From the NCBI GenBank assembly GCA_910574885.1, contig CAJTDD010000009.1:84157-148156 (forward strand): DNA of 64,000 bases, given 5' to 3'. This document shows positions 51,600 through 60,260 of the stretch, in pieces (positions within the stretch are counted from its first letter, which is position 1; every line of letters begins with the position of its first letter). The notes beneath the pieces are model-generated. The model did not search any database, was not told the origin of the DNA, and worked only from the letters and a program-made list of their open reading frames with translations. The translations under genes were made by a program, and so were the position numbers. Origin of the DNA: Lachnospiraceae bacterium (lineage in GTDB: Bacteria > Bacillota > Clostridia > Lachnospirales > Lachnospiraceae).

Positions 51600-52121
51600 A
51601 TGAAAACAATCGTAATTTACACTTCACAAACAGGATTTACAAAACGCTATGCTGAATGGATAGCGGAAGCAACGGGGGCTGATTGCTTTGAATTATCAGT
51701 CGCAAAAAAGAAAGATTTGGCTTCATATGAAGCAATTATTTTTGGAGGTTGGGCTTGTGCGGGCAGTATCAGTAAAATTAGTTGGTTTAAGCAAAATATG
51801 GATAAATGGACAAACAAGAAGCTGATTGCATTTTGTGTTGGAGGAAGCCCGATAGACAACCCGGAAATAGATATAGCCCTTAAACGGAATTTCAACGAAT
51901 CAGAACAGAAAAAAGTAAAGACCTTTTACTGTCCGGGAGGGTTCAATTATGAAAAAATGTCTACGCCATCTAAACTGATGATGAAAATGTTTGTAAAAAC
52001 ACTTAAATCAAAAAAAGATAAGACAGAAGCGGAAGAAATAATGGTAAAAATGATTTCTTCATCTTATGACATTTCAGACAAAAAGTATATTGAACCGATT
52101 TTGCAATATCTGAAAAAATAG
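51600..52121 (+). CDS. Flavodoxin-domain protein
   Basis: The 173 residues open with the FMN phosphate-binding loop IVIYTSQTGFTKRYAEWIAE, followed by YEAIIFGGWACAGSIS and AFCVGGSPIDNPE, the usual flavodoxin strands. The C-terminal third resembles the HemG/flavodoxin-5-like family found in Firmicutes. It is probably a soluble cytoplasmic electron carrier, perhaps serving the FMN-binding protein encoded upstream. The last gene of the marR operon. Confidence 0.85.
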   Translation: MKTIVIYTSQTGFTKRYAEWIAEATGADCFELSVAKKKDLASYEAIIFGGWACAGSISKISWFKQNMDKWTNKKLIAFCVGGSPIDNPEIDIALKRNFNESEQKKVKTFYCPGGFNYEKMSTPSKLMMKMFVKTLKSKKDKTEAEEIMVKMISSSYDISDKKYIEPILQYLKK

Positions 52122-52248
52122 CTTTTTTATTTGGCTGAATGATAAAAGATAGTCAACGAGCAACAACCTAAAAAGCTGCCTCTTTGAAATATAAAAATGT
52201 AACTATCAATTATGCAACGCCCCATGTGGGAGAAAGGGGGAATCATCT

Positions 52249-52707
52249 ATGCCTTATACAGAAGCATACAGAGAACACATCATGTATACTTTTAATGGCT
52301 ATTGCAAGACCGTCATACGCTTTGCGGCTATCAACGCATGGCGTGACAGGAGCAGGCGGCGGCAAAAAGAAATATCCCTTGAATACCTCACAGAAGAAAA
52401 GTTTTATCCTTTAAGCACAACAGACGAATATTTTGAAGCACCCTATGAAGAATACCCCATTACGATATGCGGTCAAACAGTTATCCTCACCAATGGGGAG
52501 CTTGCCGCCGCCCTGTTATCTCTGCCGGAGAAGAACCGGGAAATCATTTTCCTTTACTTTTTCGGGCATTACACACAGCGGGAAATCGGGGAAATGTACG
52601 GACGCTGCCGGAGTACGACCGGGTATCAAATCCGCAGGACTTTACGGCTTCTGCACAAAGAAATGGAGGTGCTTTCACATGGGAAATCCGAACCTTTTGC
52701 CCTATGA
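52249..52707 (+). CDS. Sigma-70-family protein of a mobile element
   Basis: This 152-residue protein has a short region-2-like N-terminus (YTFNGYCKTVIRFAAINAWRDRSRRRQKEISLEYL) and a region-4 helix-turn-helix at about 88-140 (LLSLPEKNREIIFLYFFGHYTQREIGEMYGRCRSTTGYQIRRTLRLL). Such small sigma-like proteins occur with a downstream HTH gene in Tn916-like and mobilizable elements and are thought to time excision or transfer genes. A GGGGG site precedes the ATG. The next gene overlaps by 29 bases. Confidence 0.82.
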   Translation: MPYTEAYREHIMYTFNGYCKTVIRFAAINAWRDRSRRRQKEISLEYLTEEKFYPLSTTDEYFEAPYEEYPITICGQTVILTNGELAAALLSLPEKNREIIFLYFFGHYTQREIGEMYGRCRSTTGYQIRRTLRLLHKEMEVLSHGKSEPFAL

Positions 52708-52891
52708 AACGATTGTCCGGGCGACCAACGGAGAGCCGGAAGCCGTGGACGAGGTTTTACGGCATTACAGCAAGCAAATCCGAATTGCCGCCATTGAAAA
52801 CGGGCATATCGACAGGGATACCGAGGACAGCATAAAACAGCGGCTTGTCACTGTCCTGTTTAAGTTCCGTTTTGATGAACAGAAAGTATAA
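52679..52891 (+). CDS. Helix-turn-helix protein partner of the element sigma factor
   Basis: This 70-residue frame (NLLPYETIVRATNGEPEAVDEVLRHYSKQIRIAA, then DRDTEDSIKQRLVTVLFKFRF) is the small HTH_16-type protein that regularly follows the sigma-like gene in clostridial conjugative elements. GGAGGT lies eight bases before the ATG at 52679. The longer out-of-frame readings here are shadows. It is proposed to work with the sigma protein in regulating the element; direct evidence is lacking. Confidence 0.8.
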   Translation: MGNPNLLPYETIVRATNGEPEAVDEVLRHYSKQIRIAAIENGHIDRDTEDSIKQRLVTVLFKFRFDEQKV

Positions 52892-52968
52892 GAAATCGCT
52901 TTCATTTTTTGAAAAATGGATATATAATAAAGCGACAACAAATCGGGATTTGAGGGGAGACAATAAAA

Positions 52969-53481
52969 ATGATAGAGCTTAGGAGATTATCAGTAGATGA
53001 TGGAATGGATGTATATGTAATGTTACAAGAAATTCCCAAAGAAGAGAACGGGTTAATGAACAATGCTAACGGGTTATCATTTGAGGAATATAAAGACTGG
53101 TTGAAGAGAAAATATGCAGATTCCGAGCAGATTGGACTTAAAGACGGTTGGAAAGTGCCGTCTACTACATATTGGCTTTATGCAGATGAGAGGCCAGTTG
53201 GTTTTGGCTCTATCAGGCATTTTCTCACAGATGCGCTTCGTGAAGCGGGGGGGCATATAGGGTATGGAATAGCTCCTAAGTACCGTGGGAAAGGATATGG
53301 AAAGAAAATTCTTGAGCTTTTACTTGAGGAAGCCAGCTGTCTTGGAATTGATAGAGTACTTGTTACAATTCAGTTGGACAATGCTGCATCAAAGGCAGTA
53401 GCATTTGCAAATGGTGGTGTGATTGGGAAACAAACAGATGAACGTATATTTGTTTGGATAGATACTGTGCGGAAATGCTGA
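52969..53481 (+). CDS. GNAT-family N-acetyltransferase
   Basis: This 170-residue protein has the acetyl-CoA pyrophosphate loop in GYGIAPKYRGKGYGKKILELLLEEA (the Q/RxxGxG/A pattern as YRGKGYG) and a late VTIQLDNAASKAVAFANGG strand-helix. The acetylated substrate is unknown. It sits between the sigma/HTH pair and the mobilization genes, so it is cargo of the element; its lower GC content than the mobilization genes suggests separate acquisition. Drug modification is possible but not supported by any specific motif. Confidence 0.82.
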   Translation: MIELRRLSVDDGMDVYVMLQEIPKEENGLMNNANGLSFEEYKDWLKRKYADSEQIGLKDGWKVPSTTYWLYADERPVGFGSIRHFLTDALREAGGHIGYGIAPKYRGKGYGKKILELLLEEASCLGIDRVLVTIQLDNAASKAVAFANGGVIGKQTDERIFVWIDTVRKC

Positions 53482-53582
53482 AAATTTATTTTTGATAATG
53501 ATTCTGTCAAATTCCAGTTTGTGGAATTGTAGTCAAAAGAAAACTGAATGATAACCGCCGCTACATAGAACGGCACACCAAG

Positions 53583-53615
53583 ACAGGAAATCAAGAAAAG
53601 GTTTCCTGTTTTTTT
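53583..53615 (+). terminator. Terminator after the acetyltransferase gene
   Basis: ACAGGAAA (53583-53590) and TTTCCTGT (53602-53609) form a perfect 8-bp stem followed by a run of Ts. Confidence 0.75.
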
Positions 53616-53743
53616 GCGCTCATTTTTGGCATTTTCAAAAATCGCCAGTATTATGCCGTGCAAAGGGGATAGAAAGAAATTCCCTCTCCCGTTTGACAAA
53701 TTCACAGGTTTTCCGTGGAGGGCAGGCGAAAAGAAATTTTCAC

Positions 53744-54045
53744 AAATTTCCGCCTATTCCGGCTTGTGCGGTTTTGTAAGGAATAGAGGGAAATTTCCGC
53801 AAATCACCGTCATTTTTGCTTTGCGTGGTTTTGTAGGTAGTAGGGGGAGAAATGCCGCCGTTACTTTGGCAAAATCCCCGCTTGCGGCACTAAAGGTATT
53901 GAGGGAAGCCAGTACAGAGGAAGCCGCCACTTTCTTAGAGCAAGATTCTACCACAGTACCAAATTTCGCCTACCGGCTCATTTTGTCCTATGGGAATCTT
54001 GTTGGGGTTGCCACCCCAAGCCCGCCTTTTGCGGCTTGCGCCGCT
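53744..54045 (+). other. Candidate oriT region with direct repeats and hairpin
   Basis: The gene-free stretch before mobC contains AAATTTCCGC twice (53744, 53791) and GGTTTTGTA twice (53770, 53827). These are followed by a hairpin TTGGGGT-TGCC-ACCCCAA (54002-54019) and a GCGGC/GCCGC hairpin. Origin-of-transfer sites usually lie just upstream of mobC and contain such structures. No nick site was identified. An open frame across 53614-54048 looks non-coding. Confidence 0.45.
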
Positions 54046-54080
54046 TGAAAAAATCTACCCACGAAAGGAGGTTCACAGCC

Positions 54081-54476
54081 ATGAAAAGATACAACACACC
54101 CCACCGCCACCGGGTAATCAAAACACGCTTGACCGAGGAAGAATACGCCGAGTTTTCCGAGCGTGTTTCCCTCTGCAAAATGAGCCAAGCCGAGTTTATC
54201 CGGCAAGCCCTTATCAAATCAAGCATACGCCCGGTCATTACCGTTTCCCTGGTCAATGATGAATTACTCTCTGCCGTTGGAAAACTCACAGCCGAATACG
54301 GAAAAATCGGCGGCAACTTGAATCAGATTGCCCGCTGTCTGAACGAGTACGGCGCACCTTATAACGCCCTCTCCCAAGAAGTGCGAGCCGCCACAGCGGA
54401 GCTTGCCGCCTTGAAGTTTGAAGTCTTGCAGAAAGTAGGTGAAGCCGTTGGCAACATTCAAACATATCAGCTCTAA
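54081..54476 (+). CDS. mobC: MobC-family relaxosome accessory protein
   Basis: This 131-residue protein has a ribbon-helix-helix-like N-terminus (IKTRLTEEEYAEFSERVSLCKMSQAEFIRQALI) and the MobC signature EYGKIGGNLNQIARCLNEYG. MobC binds near oriT and helps open DNA for the relaxase. The ATG at 54081 follows GGAGG by ten bases. The relaxase gene starts 38 bases before its stop, in the usual mobC-relaxase arrangement. Confidence 0.88.
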   Translation: MKRYNTPHRHRVIKTRLTEEEYAEFSERVSLCKMSQAEFIRQALIKSSIRPVITVSLVNDELLSAVGKLTAEYGKIGGNLNQIARCLNEYGAPYNALSQEVRAATAELAALKFEVLQKVGEAVGNIQTYQL

Positions 54477-56079
54477 AAATGCCGACTATGGAGCTGCCGA
54501 GCAATACCTAACCTTTGAGCATGACGAGTTTACCATGAAGCCCACACTGGACGGAAACGGGCGGCTTGTTCTCCGTGATGATTACCGCATTTCCTCTCTG
54601 AATTGCGGTGATGAAGATTTTGCAATCGCCTGTATGCGTTCCAATCTCCGATACGGCAAGAACCAAAAACGGGAGGACGTAAAGAGCCACCATTACATTA
54701 TCAGTTTTGACCCCCGTGACGCACCAGACAACGGCTTGACCGTAGACCGGGCGCAAGCGTTGGGCGAGCAGTTCTGTAAAGAGCATTTCCCCGGACATCA
54801 AGCGTTGGTATGCACCCACCCGGACGGGCATAACCACAGCGGCAACATTCATGTGCATATCGTAATCAATTCCCTACGGATTGCGGAAGTACCACTATTG
54901 CCGTACATGGAAAGACCAGCCGACACAAGGGAGGGCTGCAAGCACCGCTGTACAGACGCAGCTATGGAATACTTCAAAGCGGAAGTCATGGAGATGTGCC
55001 ACCGGGAAAACCTCTATCAGATTGACTTGCTGAACGGGAGCAAGAACCGAGTTACCGAGCGTGAGTATTGGGCGAAGCGGAAAGGACAAGCCTCACTTGA
55101 TAAAGAGAACGCTTCCCAAGCCGCCACAGGAGAGCCGCCCAAACAGACCAAGTTTGAAACCGACAAGGAGAAGCTGCGGCGCACAATCCGAGCAGCCCTG
55201 TCCTCTGCCGTTTCCTTTGAGGATTTTTCCGGGAAGCTGCTGCAACAGGGTGTGACCGTCAAGGAGAGCCGGGGGAGATTATCGTATCTCACGCCGGACA
55301 GGACGAAGCCCATCACCGCCCGGAAACTGGGTGATGATTTTGACCGTGCCGCCGTACTGGAAACACTCACCATAAACGCACAGAACGCCGCCAGAGCCGC
55401 CGAAACGCCCGCACCCAAACAGGAATACCCCCGCAGCATAAAAGACCGCTTACAGCGCAACAAAGCCGCCATAAACGCCCCGAAAAATGACGGAGTACAA
55501 CGCATGGTAGACATAGCCGCCAAGAAAGCCGAGGGCAAGGGGCGGGGCTATGAAAAGTGGGCGACCTTGCACAATTTGAAGCAAATGGCGGCGACCATGA
55601 GCATTTACGAGGAATCCGGCTTTTCTTCCCCGGAGGAACTGGAAGCCGCCCTTGCCGCCGCCAGTGCCGGATTGCATGAAACCACCGGGAAACTGAAAGC
55701 CGTGGAAAGCACCTTGCGGGAGAAAAAGGACTTGCAGAAACAGCTATTGGCGTACATCAAGACCAAGCCCGCCCGTGACGGATTGCGGGCGCAGAAAACG
55801 GAGAAAGCCCGGAGAGCCTACCGGGAGCAGCACGAAAGCGAGTTTATCATTTCCGAATCTGCCGCCCGGTATTTCAAGGCACAGGGAATCTCCAAACTGC
55901 CAGCGTCCAAAACATTACAGACCGAGATTGAGCAGCTTACCAAAGAGAAAAACGCCCTTTACAACGAGTACCGGGAGAAGAAAGAGAACGTCCGGGAATT
56001 GCAGACCGTGAAAAGCAATCTTGACAAGATATTACGCCGTGAGCCGGAACGGGGAAAGGGGCGGGAAAATGAACGGTAA
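54439..56079 (+). CDS. MOBP-type relaxase
   Basis: The 546 residues include the relaxase domain with YLTFEHDEFTMKP and the SHHYIISFDPRDAPDNGLTVDRA block. The metal-binding histidines are in HNHSGNIHVHIVINSLR (H131, H133, H138, H140). The catalytic tyrosine is probably Y18 or Y23 in DYGAAEQYLTF. The C-terminal half is a long charged coiled coil. It would nick one strand at oriT and lead it to a recipient. The start is GTG at 54439 or, equally possible, TTG at 54448. Confidence 0.9.
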   Translation: MKPLATFKHISSKNADYGAAEQYLTFEHDEFTMKPTLDGNGRLVLRDDYRISSLNCGDEDFAIACMRSNLRYGKNQKREDVKSHHYIISFDPRDAPDNGLTVDRAQALGEQFCKEHFPGHQALVCTHPDGHNHSGNIHVHIVINSLRIAEVPLLPYMERPADTREGCKHRCTDAAMEYFKAEVMEMCHRENLYQIDLLNGSKNRVTEREYWAKRKGQASLDKENASQAATGEPPKQTKFETDKEKLRRTIRAALSSAVSFEDFSGKLLQQGVTVKESRGRLSYLTPDRTKPITARKLGDDFDRAAVLETLTINAQNAARAAETPAPKQEYPRSIKDRLQRNKAAINAPKNDGVQRMVDIAAKKAEGKGRGYEKWATLHNLKQMAATMSIYEESGFSSPEELEAALAAASAGLHETTGKLKAVESTLREKKDLQKQLLAYIKTKPARDGLRAQKTEKARRAYREQHESEFIISESAARYFKAQGISKLPASKTLQTEIEQLTKEKNALYNEYREKKENVRELQTVKSNLDKILRREPERGKGRENER

Positions 56080-56455
56080 ACGCCCCTACATGGACTACCA
56101 GCAACACAGAGCCGCCCGCCGCCTTGTGCATGAGTGCTGCAACTACGATAACGGCAACTGTATCTTGCTGGATAACGGCGAGCCTTGCGTATGCGTCCAG
56201 AGTATCAGCTATTCCCTTTTATGCCGCTGGTTCATTGCCGCCGTGCTGCCATTGGACGGGAAACTGGAAGCCGCCCTACTCCACCGGGCAGACAGGAAAC
56301 GCTGTACCGAGTGCGGCGGGTATTTTCTCCCCAAGTCAAACCGTGGGAAATACTGCCCGGATTGCGCCGGACGCATGAAAAGAATCAAAGCCGCACAGCG
56401 CAAGCGGAAACAGAGGGATAAATGTCACGCTTTAGGATATTCCAAACCCCCGTAA
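56069..56455 (+). CDS. Cysteine-rich VLP-type element protein
   Basis: This 128-residue protein has two cysteine clusters: HECCNYDNGNCILLDNGEPCVC with CRWFI, and CTECGGYFLPKSNRGKYCPDCAGR, which looks like a zinc ribbon. A basic helix (RIKAAQRKRKQRDK) follows. It matches the small cysteine-rich VLP family found between relaxase and replication genes in clostridial elements. The role is unknown; DNA binding is plausible. The ATG at 56069 follows a GGGG-rich site and overlaps the relaxase 3' end. Confidence 0.75.
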   Translation: MNGKRPYMDYQQHRAARRLVHECCNYDNGNCILLDNGEPCVCVQSISYSLLCRWFIAAVLPLDGKLEAALLHRADRKRCTECGGYFLPKSNRGKYCPDCAGRMKRIKAAQRKRKQRDKCHALGYSKPP

Positions 56456-56567
56456 ATCAAGGCTTTTTTGACCGCCCTCAAAGGGTAGACGATAGTTATA
56501 TCCTTTACCCCCGAAAACGGCGTTCTAAAGCGTAACAGAAGCCCAAAACAGACCAAAGGAGGAACGA

Positions 56568-57332
56568 ATGGCAGACAACCGCAAATATTACTACCTAAAG
56601 CTGAAAGAGAGCTATTTTGACGAGGACGCTATCGTGCTGCTGGAAAGTATGCAGGACGGTATGCTCTACTCAAACATTCTCTTGAAGATGTACCTAAAAT
56701 CGCTGAAAAACGGGGGAAAGCTCCAGCTTGCCGAGAATATCCCCTACACCGCACAGATGATAGCCACCATCACCCGCCAGCAAGTCGGCACAGTGGAGAG
56801 GGCTTTGCAGATTTTTATGAAACTGGGGCTTGTAGAACCCTTGCAGAACGGGGCTTTGTACATGAGCAACATAGAACTCTTAATCGGTCAGTCCTCTACC
56901 GAGGGGGAGAGGAAACGCCGTGCAAGGCTGGCTTTGCAGGAACAGAAAGCCTTGCCGGAAGCCGTGGCGGACAAACGTCCACCAGACGGGGCGGACATTT
57001 GTCCACCAGAGATAGAGATAGAGAAAGAGATAGATATAGAGTTAGAGATAAAGAGAGAGGGAGAGCTAAAGAAAGGACAGACAGCCCCCGCCCCTTTTGG
57101 CAGATACAAAAACGTATTCTTGTCAGAAAAAGAGCTTGCGGAGCTGCAAGAGGAGCTTCCCGGCAAATGGGAGTATTACATTGACCGTCTATCCAGCTAT
57201 ATCGCTTCCAGCGGGAAGAACTACAAGAACCATGCCGCCACTATCCGGCGTTGGGCGGCTGATGACAAGGCAAAGGGGAAGCCGAAAAAAGGAATCCCCG
57301 ATTATTCCTACAAAGAGGGCGAGAGCCTTTGA
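56568..57332 (+). CDS. Phage replisome organizer N-terminal domain protein
   Basis: The 254 residues start NRKYYYLKLKESYFDEDAIVLLESMQDGMLYSNILLKMYLKSL, a winged-helix replisome-organizer domain. A variable acidic linker (IEIEKEIDIELEIKRE) is encoded by GAGATA-like hexamers at 57009-57060. A DnaD/DnaB-like C-terminal helical stretch follows (ELQEELPGKWEYYIDRLSSYI). With the DnaC-like gene next to it, it probably starts replication of the excised circle and loads the host helicase. An AAAGGAGG site precedes the ATG. Confidence 0.82.
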   Translation: MADNRKYYYLKLKESYFDEDAIVLLESMQDGMLYSNILLKMYLKSLKNGGKLQLAENIPYTAQMIATITRQQVGTVERALQIFMKLGLVEPLQNGALYMSNIELLIGQSSTEGERKRRARLALQEQKALPEAVADKRPPDGADICPPEIEIEKEIDIELEIKREGELKKGQTAPAPFGRYKNVFLSEKELAELQEELPGKWEYYIDRLSSYIASSGKNYKNHAATIRRWAADDKAKGKPKKGIPDYSYKEGESL

Positions 57333-57394
57333 CCGCATAGACACAACGCCCCGTAAACAGGGCGTAAAAGACCATGAACAAGGAGGACGATTTT

Positions 57395-58249
57395 ATGTGT
57401 GATTATGATAACGCCATTTTCCGGCTTGCCACAGAAGCAGAGCCACAGCCGGAGGACTACACGGGCGAGGACGGGCTTTTGTACTGCGGGAGCTGCCGCC
57501 AGCCCAAAGAAGCCTACTTCACCGAGGGGAAAAACCTTTTCGGACGTGACCGCCACCCGAAAGAATGTGACTGCCAGCGCAAACGCCGGGAAACGCTGGA
57601 AGCCAGACACCGGGAATACAAGCACCGGGAGGAAGTGGAACGGCTGAAACGAAAGGGATTTACAGACCCGGCTATGCGGGAATGGACGTTTGAAAACGAC
57701 AACGGGAAATGCCCCCAAATGCACAAAGCCTATTCCTATGTGGAGCAATGGGAACGGGTAAGCACCGGGAACTATGGATTGATTTTGTGGGGGAATGTCG
57801 GCACAGGCAAAAGCTATTTTGCCGGGTGTGTTGCCAATGCCCTTATGGAGAAAGAGGTTTCCGTGTGCATGACAAACTTTGCCTTGATACTCAACGACCT
57901 TGCCGCCAGCTATAAGGACAGGAACGAGTACATAGCCCGCCTTTGCAGCTTCCCTCTGCTTATCCTTGACGATTTCGGCATGGAGCGTGGCACGGAATAC
58001 GGGCTTGAACAGGTTTACAACGTGGTTGACAGCCGATACCGCAGCAGAAAGCCGCTGATTGTCACAACAAATTTGACGCTGGAGGAATTGCAGAACCCGG
58101 AGGACACCGCCCATGCCCGGATATATGACCGCCTTACGGAAATGTGTACCCCCGTCCGCATTACCGGGGAGAATTTCAGAAAAGCCAGAGCAAGGGAGAA
58201 AATGGAACAGCTTAAAAAGCTGCTGAACGGAAAGGAGATTTGCCTATGA
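57395..58249 (+). CDS. DnaC-like helicase-loader ATPase
   Basis: This 284-residue protein has an N-terminal zinc-knuckle-like region (LYCGSCRQPKEAYF and CDCQRKRRE). It is followed by an AAA+ domain with Walker A GNVGTGKS at 133-140, Walker B LLILDDFG, and sensor residues in RKPLIVTTNLTLEEL. It resembles DnaC/IstB-type loaders. The ATG at 57395 follows GGAGG; the longer frame from 57374 has no site. The stop overlaps the tnpW start (ATGA). Confidence 0.87.
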   Translation: MCDYDNAIFRLATEAEPQPEDYTGEDGLLYCGSCRQPKEAYFTEGKNLFGRDRHPKECDCQRKRRETLEARHREYKHREEVERLKRKGFTDPAMREWTFENDNGKCPQMHKAYSYVEQWERVSTGNYGLILWGNVGTGKSYFAGCVANALMEKEVSVCMTNFALILNDLAASYKDRNEYIARLCSFPLLILDDFGMERGTEYGLEQVYNVVDSRYRSRKPLIVTTNLTLEELQNPEDTAHARIYDRLTEMCTPVRITGENFRKARAREKMEQLKKLLNGKEICL

Positions 58250-58443
58250 CCGACACGCCCAAGAAAAGCACCGCCACTACCGCCCGCCGCGCGGATTGCG
58301 TGACAGAAGTACGCCGGGGGAACACCGTCCTTGTGGTTTCCGGCTATTTCAAACAAGGCACTACCGCCACCGCCGCCGACAAGATGATGAAAGTGCTGGA
58401 AGCGGAAAGCGCAGCCGGGGGAACAGCCGCACACGCTATGTAA
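58246..58443 (+). CDS. tnpW: Transposon-encoded TnpW family protein
   Basis: This 65-residue protein has the pattern RADCVTEVRRGNTVLVVSGY, FKQGTTATAADKMMKVLEAE, typical of TnpW proteins that sit just before the recombinase in Tn4451-like elements. Its function is not established. Translation is coupled to the DnaC-like gene through an ATGA overlap. Confidence 0.8.
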   Translation: MTDTPKKSTATTARRADCVTEVRRGNTVLVVSGYFKQGTTATAADKMMKVLEAESAAGGTAAHAM

Positions 58444-58504
58444 TGCGATAAGCCTTAATAAAATAATGTGATATTTTTCGACATAAAGTAGCAAAAAGGA
58501 CTGT

Positions 58505-58559
58505 ACAGCCAGCCCCGCCCTATGGTATAATAGACCTACGGAATAGTGGGGCTGGCTGT
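58505..58559 (+). promoter_or_regulatory. Inverted repeat around the recombinase promoter
   Basis: ACAGCCAGCCCC (58505-58516) and GGGGCTGGCTGT (58548-58559) are perfect 12-bp arms that flank TATAAT (58526-58531). The right arm ends shortly before the GGAGG of the recombinase gene. It could be an operator limiting recombinase expression, or an RNA stem in transcripts reading through from tnpW. Confidence 0.7.
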
Positions 58560-58576
58560 CGGAAACGGAGGACATT

Positions 58577-60199
58577 ATGCCAAGACAGACCACCCAAAAA
58601 CTGATTACCGCCCTATATCCGAGATTGTCGCACGAGGACACGCTCCAAGGCGAATCCAACTCCATAAGCAACCAGAAGCGAATCCTTGAAGCCTACGCAA
58701 AACAGAACGGCTTTTCCAACCTCAAATGGTACACGGACGACGGATTCTCCGGGGCAAATTTTCAAAGACCCGGCTTCCAGTCCATGCTTGCCGACATTGA
58801 AGCGGGGCTTGTGGGAACGGTTATCGTAAAGGATATGTCAAGGTTAGGGCGAAACTATCTTCAAGTGGGAATGTACACCGAAATGATTTTCCCACAGAAC
58901 GGCGTCCGTTTCATTGCCATCAATGACGGCGTTGACAGCGCACAGGGCGACAACGATTTTGCGCCCTTGCGTAATATTTTTAACGAATGGCTGGTGAGAG
59001 ATACGAGCAAGAAAATCCGGGCGGTAAAACGCTCAAAAGGCATGAGTGGGAAGCCCGTCACAAGCAAGCCTGTTTACGGCTACCTCATGGACGAGGACGA
59101 AAATTTCATCATTGACGAAGAAGCCGCCCCCGTGGTAAAGCAGATTTACAGCCTATGCCTTGCCGGGAACGGTCCGACCAAAATAGCCCGTATGCTTACG
59201 GAGCAGGAAATCCCCACGCCGGGAACGCTGGAATACCGCCGGACAGGGAGAACCCGCCGCTACCACCCCGGCTACGAGTGCAAGTGGGCGGCGAACACCG
59301 TGGTACATATCCTTGAAAACCGGGAATACACGGGCTGCCTTGTGAACTTCAAGACCACCACACAATCCTACAAGTGCAGCAAGATTATCTACAACAGCGA
59401 GGACAAACAGGCAATCTTTGAGAACCACCACGAGCAGATAATCGACAAGGACACATGGGAGCGTGTGCAGGAGCTACGCAAGCAGCGCAAACGCCCTAAC
59501 CGCTATGATGAAGTGGGTTTGTTCTCCGGCTTGCTCTTTTGTGCCGACTGCGGCAGCGTCATGTACCAGCAACGCTATCAGACGGACAAGCGGCGGCAGG
59601 ACTGCTATATCTGCGGCAGCTACAAGAAGCGCACGGCAGACTGTACGGCGCACTTTATCCGCACCGACCTTTTAACCGCCGGAGTGACCGAGAACCTACG
59701 GAAAGTCACCAGCTACGCCGCCAAGCACGAAGCCCGGTTCATGAAGCTGTTGACCGAGCAGACCGAGGACGGGAGCAAACGCCGGAACGCCGCCAAGAAG
59801 AAAGAACTGGAAGCGGCAGAAAAGCGGATTGCGGAACTCTCCGCTATCTTCAAGCGGCTGTATGAGGACAGCGTGGCGGGGCGCATATCGGACGAGCGTT
59901 TCACGGAACTTTCGGCAGACTACGAAGCCGAGCAAAAGGAACTGAAAGAGAAAGCCGCCGTTCTGCAGGGCGAGCTTTCAAGGACACTGGAAGCCACGGC
60001 AAACGCTGAAAAGTTTATGAAAGTAGTCCGCAAGTACACCAGCTTTGAGGAACTCACCCCTACCCTGTTACGGGAGTTTGTGGAGAAAATCGTTATCCAC
60101 GAACCGGAAGCCCTTGACGGGAAACGCCGGGGGAAGCTCCGCAGACAGGAAATCGAAATCTATTACTCTTTTGTCGGCAAGGTAGAGTTGCCCGACTAA
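58577..60199 (+). CDS. Large serine recombinase (TnpX-like integrase)
   Basis: The 540 residues begin with the resolvase/invertase domain: catalytic serine near S18 in ALYPRLSHED, then SISNQKRILEAYA and KDMSRLGRNYLQVG with the conserved arginines. A recombinase domain (KPVYGYLMDEDENFIIDEEAAPVVKQIY) follows, then a zinc ribbon (FCADCGSVMYQQRY and CYICGSYKKR...C) and a coiled coil. It should cut and join the element ends at a 2-bp core without duplicating target DNA. The AA core shared by both junctions and the inverted-repeat ends fit this. The last gene before the right end. Confidence 0.92.
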   Translation: MPRQTTQKLITALYPRLSHEDTLQGESNSISNQKRILEAYAKQNGFSNLKWYTDDGFSGANFQRPGFQSMLADIEAGLVGTVIVKDMSRLGRNYLQVGMYTEMIFPQNGVRFIAINDGVDSAQGDNDFAPLRNIFNEWLVRDTSKKIRAVKRSKGMSGKPVTSKPVYGYLMDEDENFIIDEEAAPVVKQIYSLCLAGNGPTKIARMLTEQEIPTPGTLEYRRTGRTRRYHPGYECKWAANTVVHILENREYTGCLVNFKTTTQSYKCSKIIYNSEDKQAIFENHHEQIIDKDTWERVQELRKQRKRPNRYDEVGLFSGLLFCADCGSVMYQQRYQTDKRRQDCYICGSYKKRTADCTAHFIRTDLLTAGVTENLRKVTSYAAKHEARFMKLLTEQTEDGSKRRNAAKKKELEAAEKRIAELSAIFKRLYEDSVAGRISDERFTELSADYEAEQKELKEKAAVLQGELSRTLEATANAEKFMKVVRKYTSFEELTPTLLREFVEKIVIHEPEALDGKRRGKLRRQEIEIYYSFVGKVELPD

Positions 60200-60260
60200 A
60201 GCCCGACCCGTCCGGCAGTCAGCCGGACAGGGAACGGCAAAATTTTTTACACTTCTTTTA

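Noticed and set aside
52433..52891. 152-residue frame overlapping the sigma-like gene
   Set aside because: Only its last 70 codons (from 52679) have a ribosome site and family match; the upstream part is a shadow of the sigma gene.
53614..54048. 144-residue open frame upstream of mobC
   Set aside because: The protein has no family look, contains many unlikely residues, and covers the direct repeats and hairpins of the candidate oriT; it is probably non-coding.
57009..57060. GAGATA-like hexamer run as replication iterons
   Set aside because: It lies inside the replisome-organizer gene and encodes its acidic linker; the units are too degenerate to call an origin.
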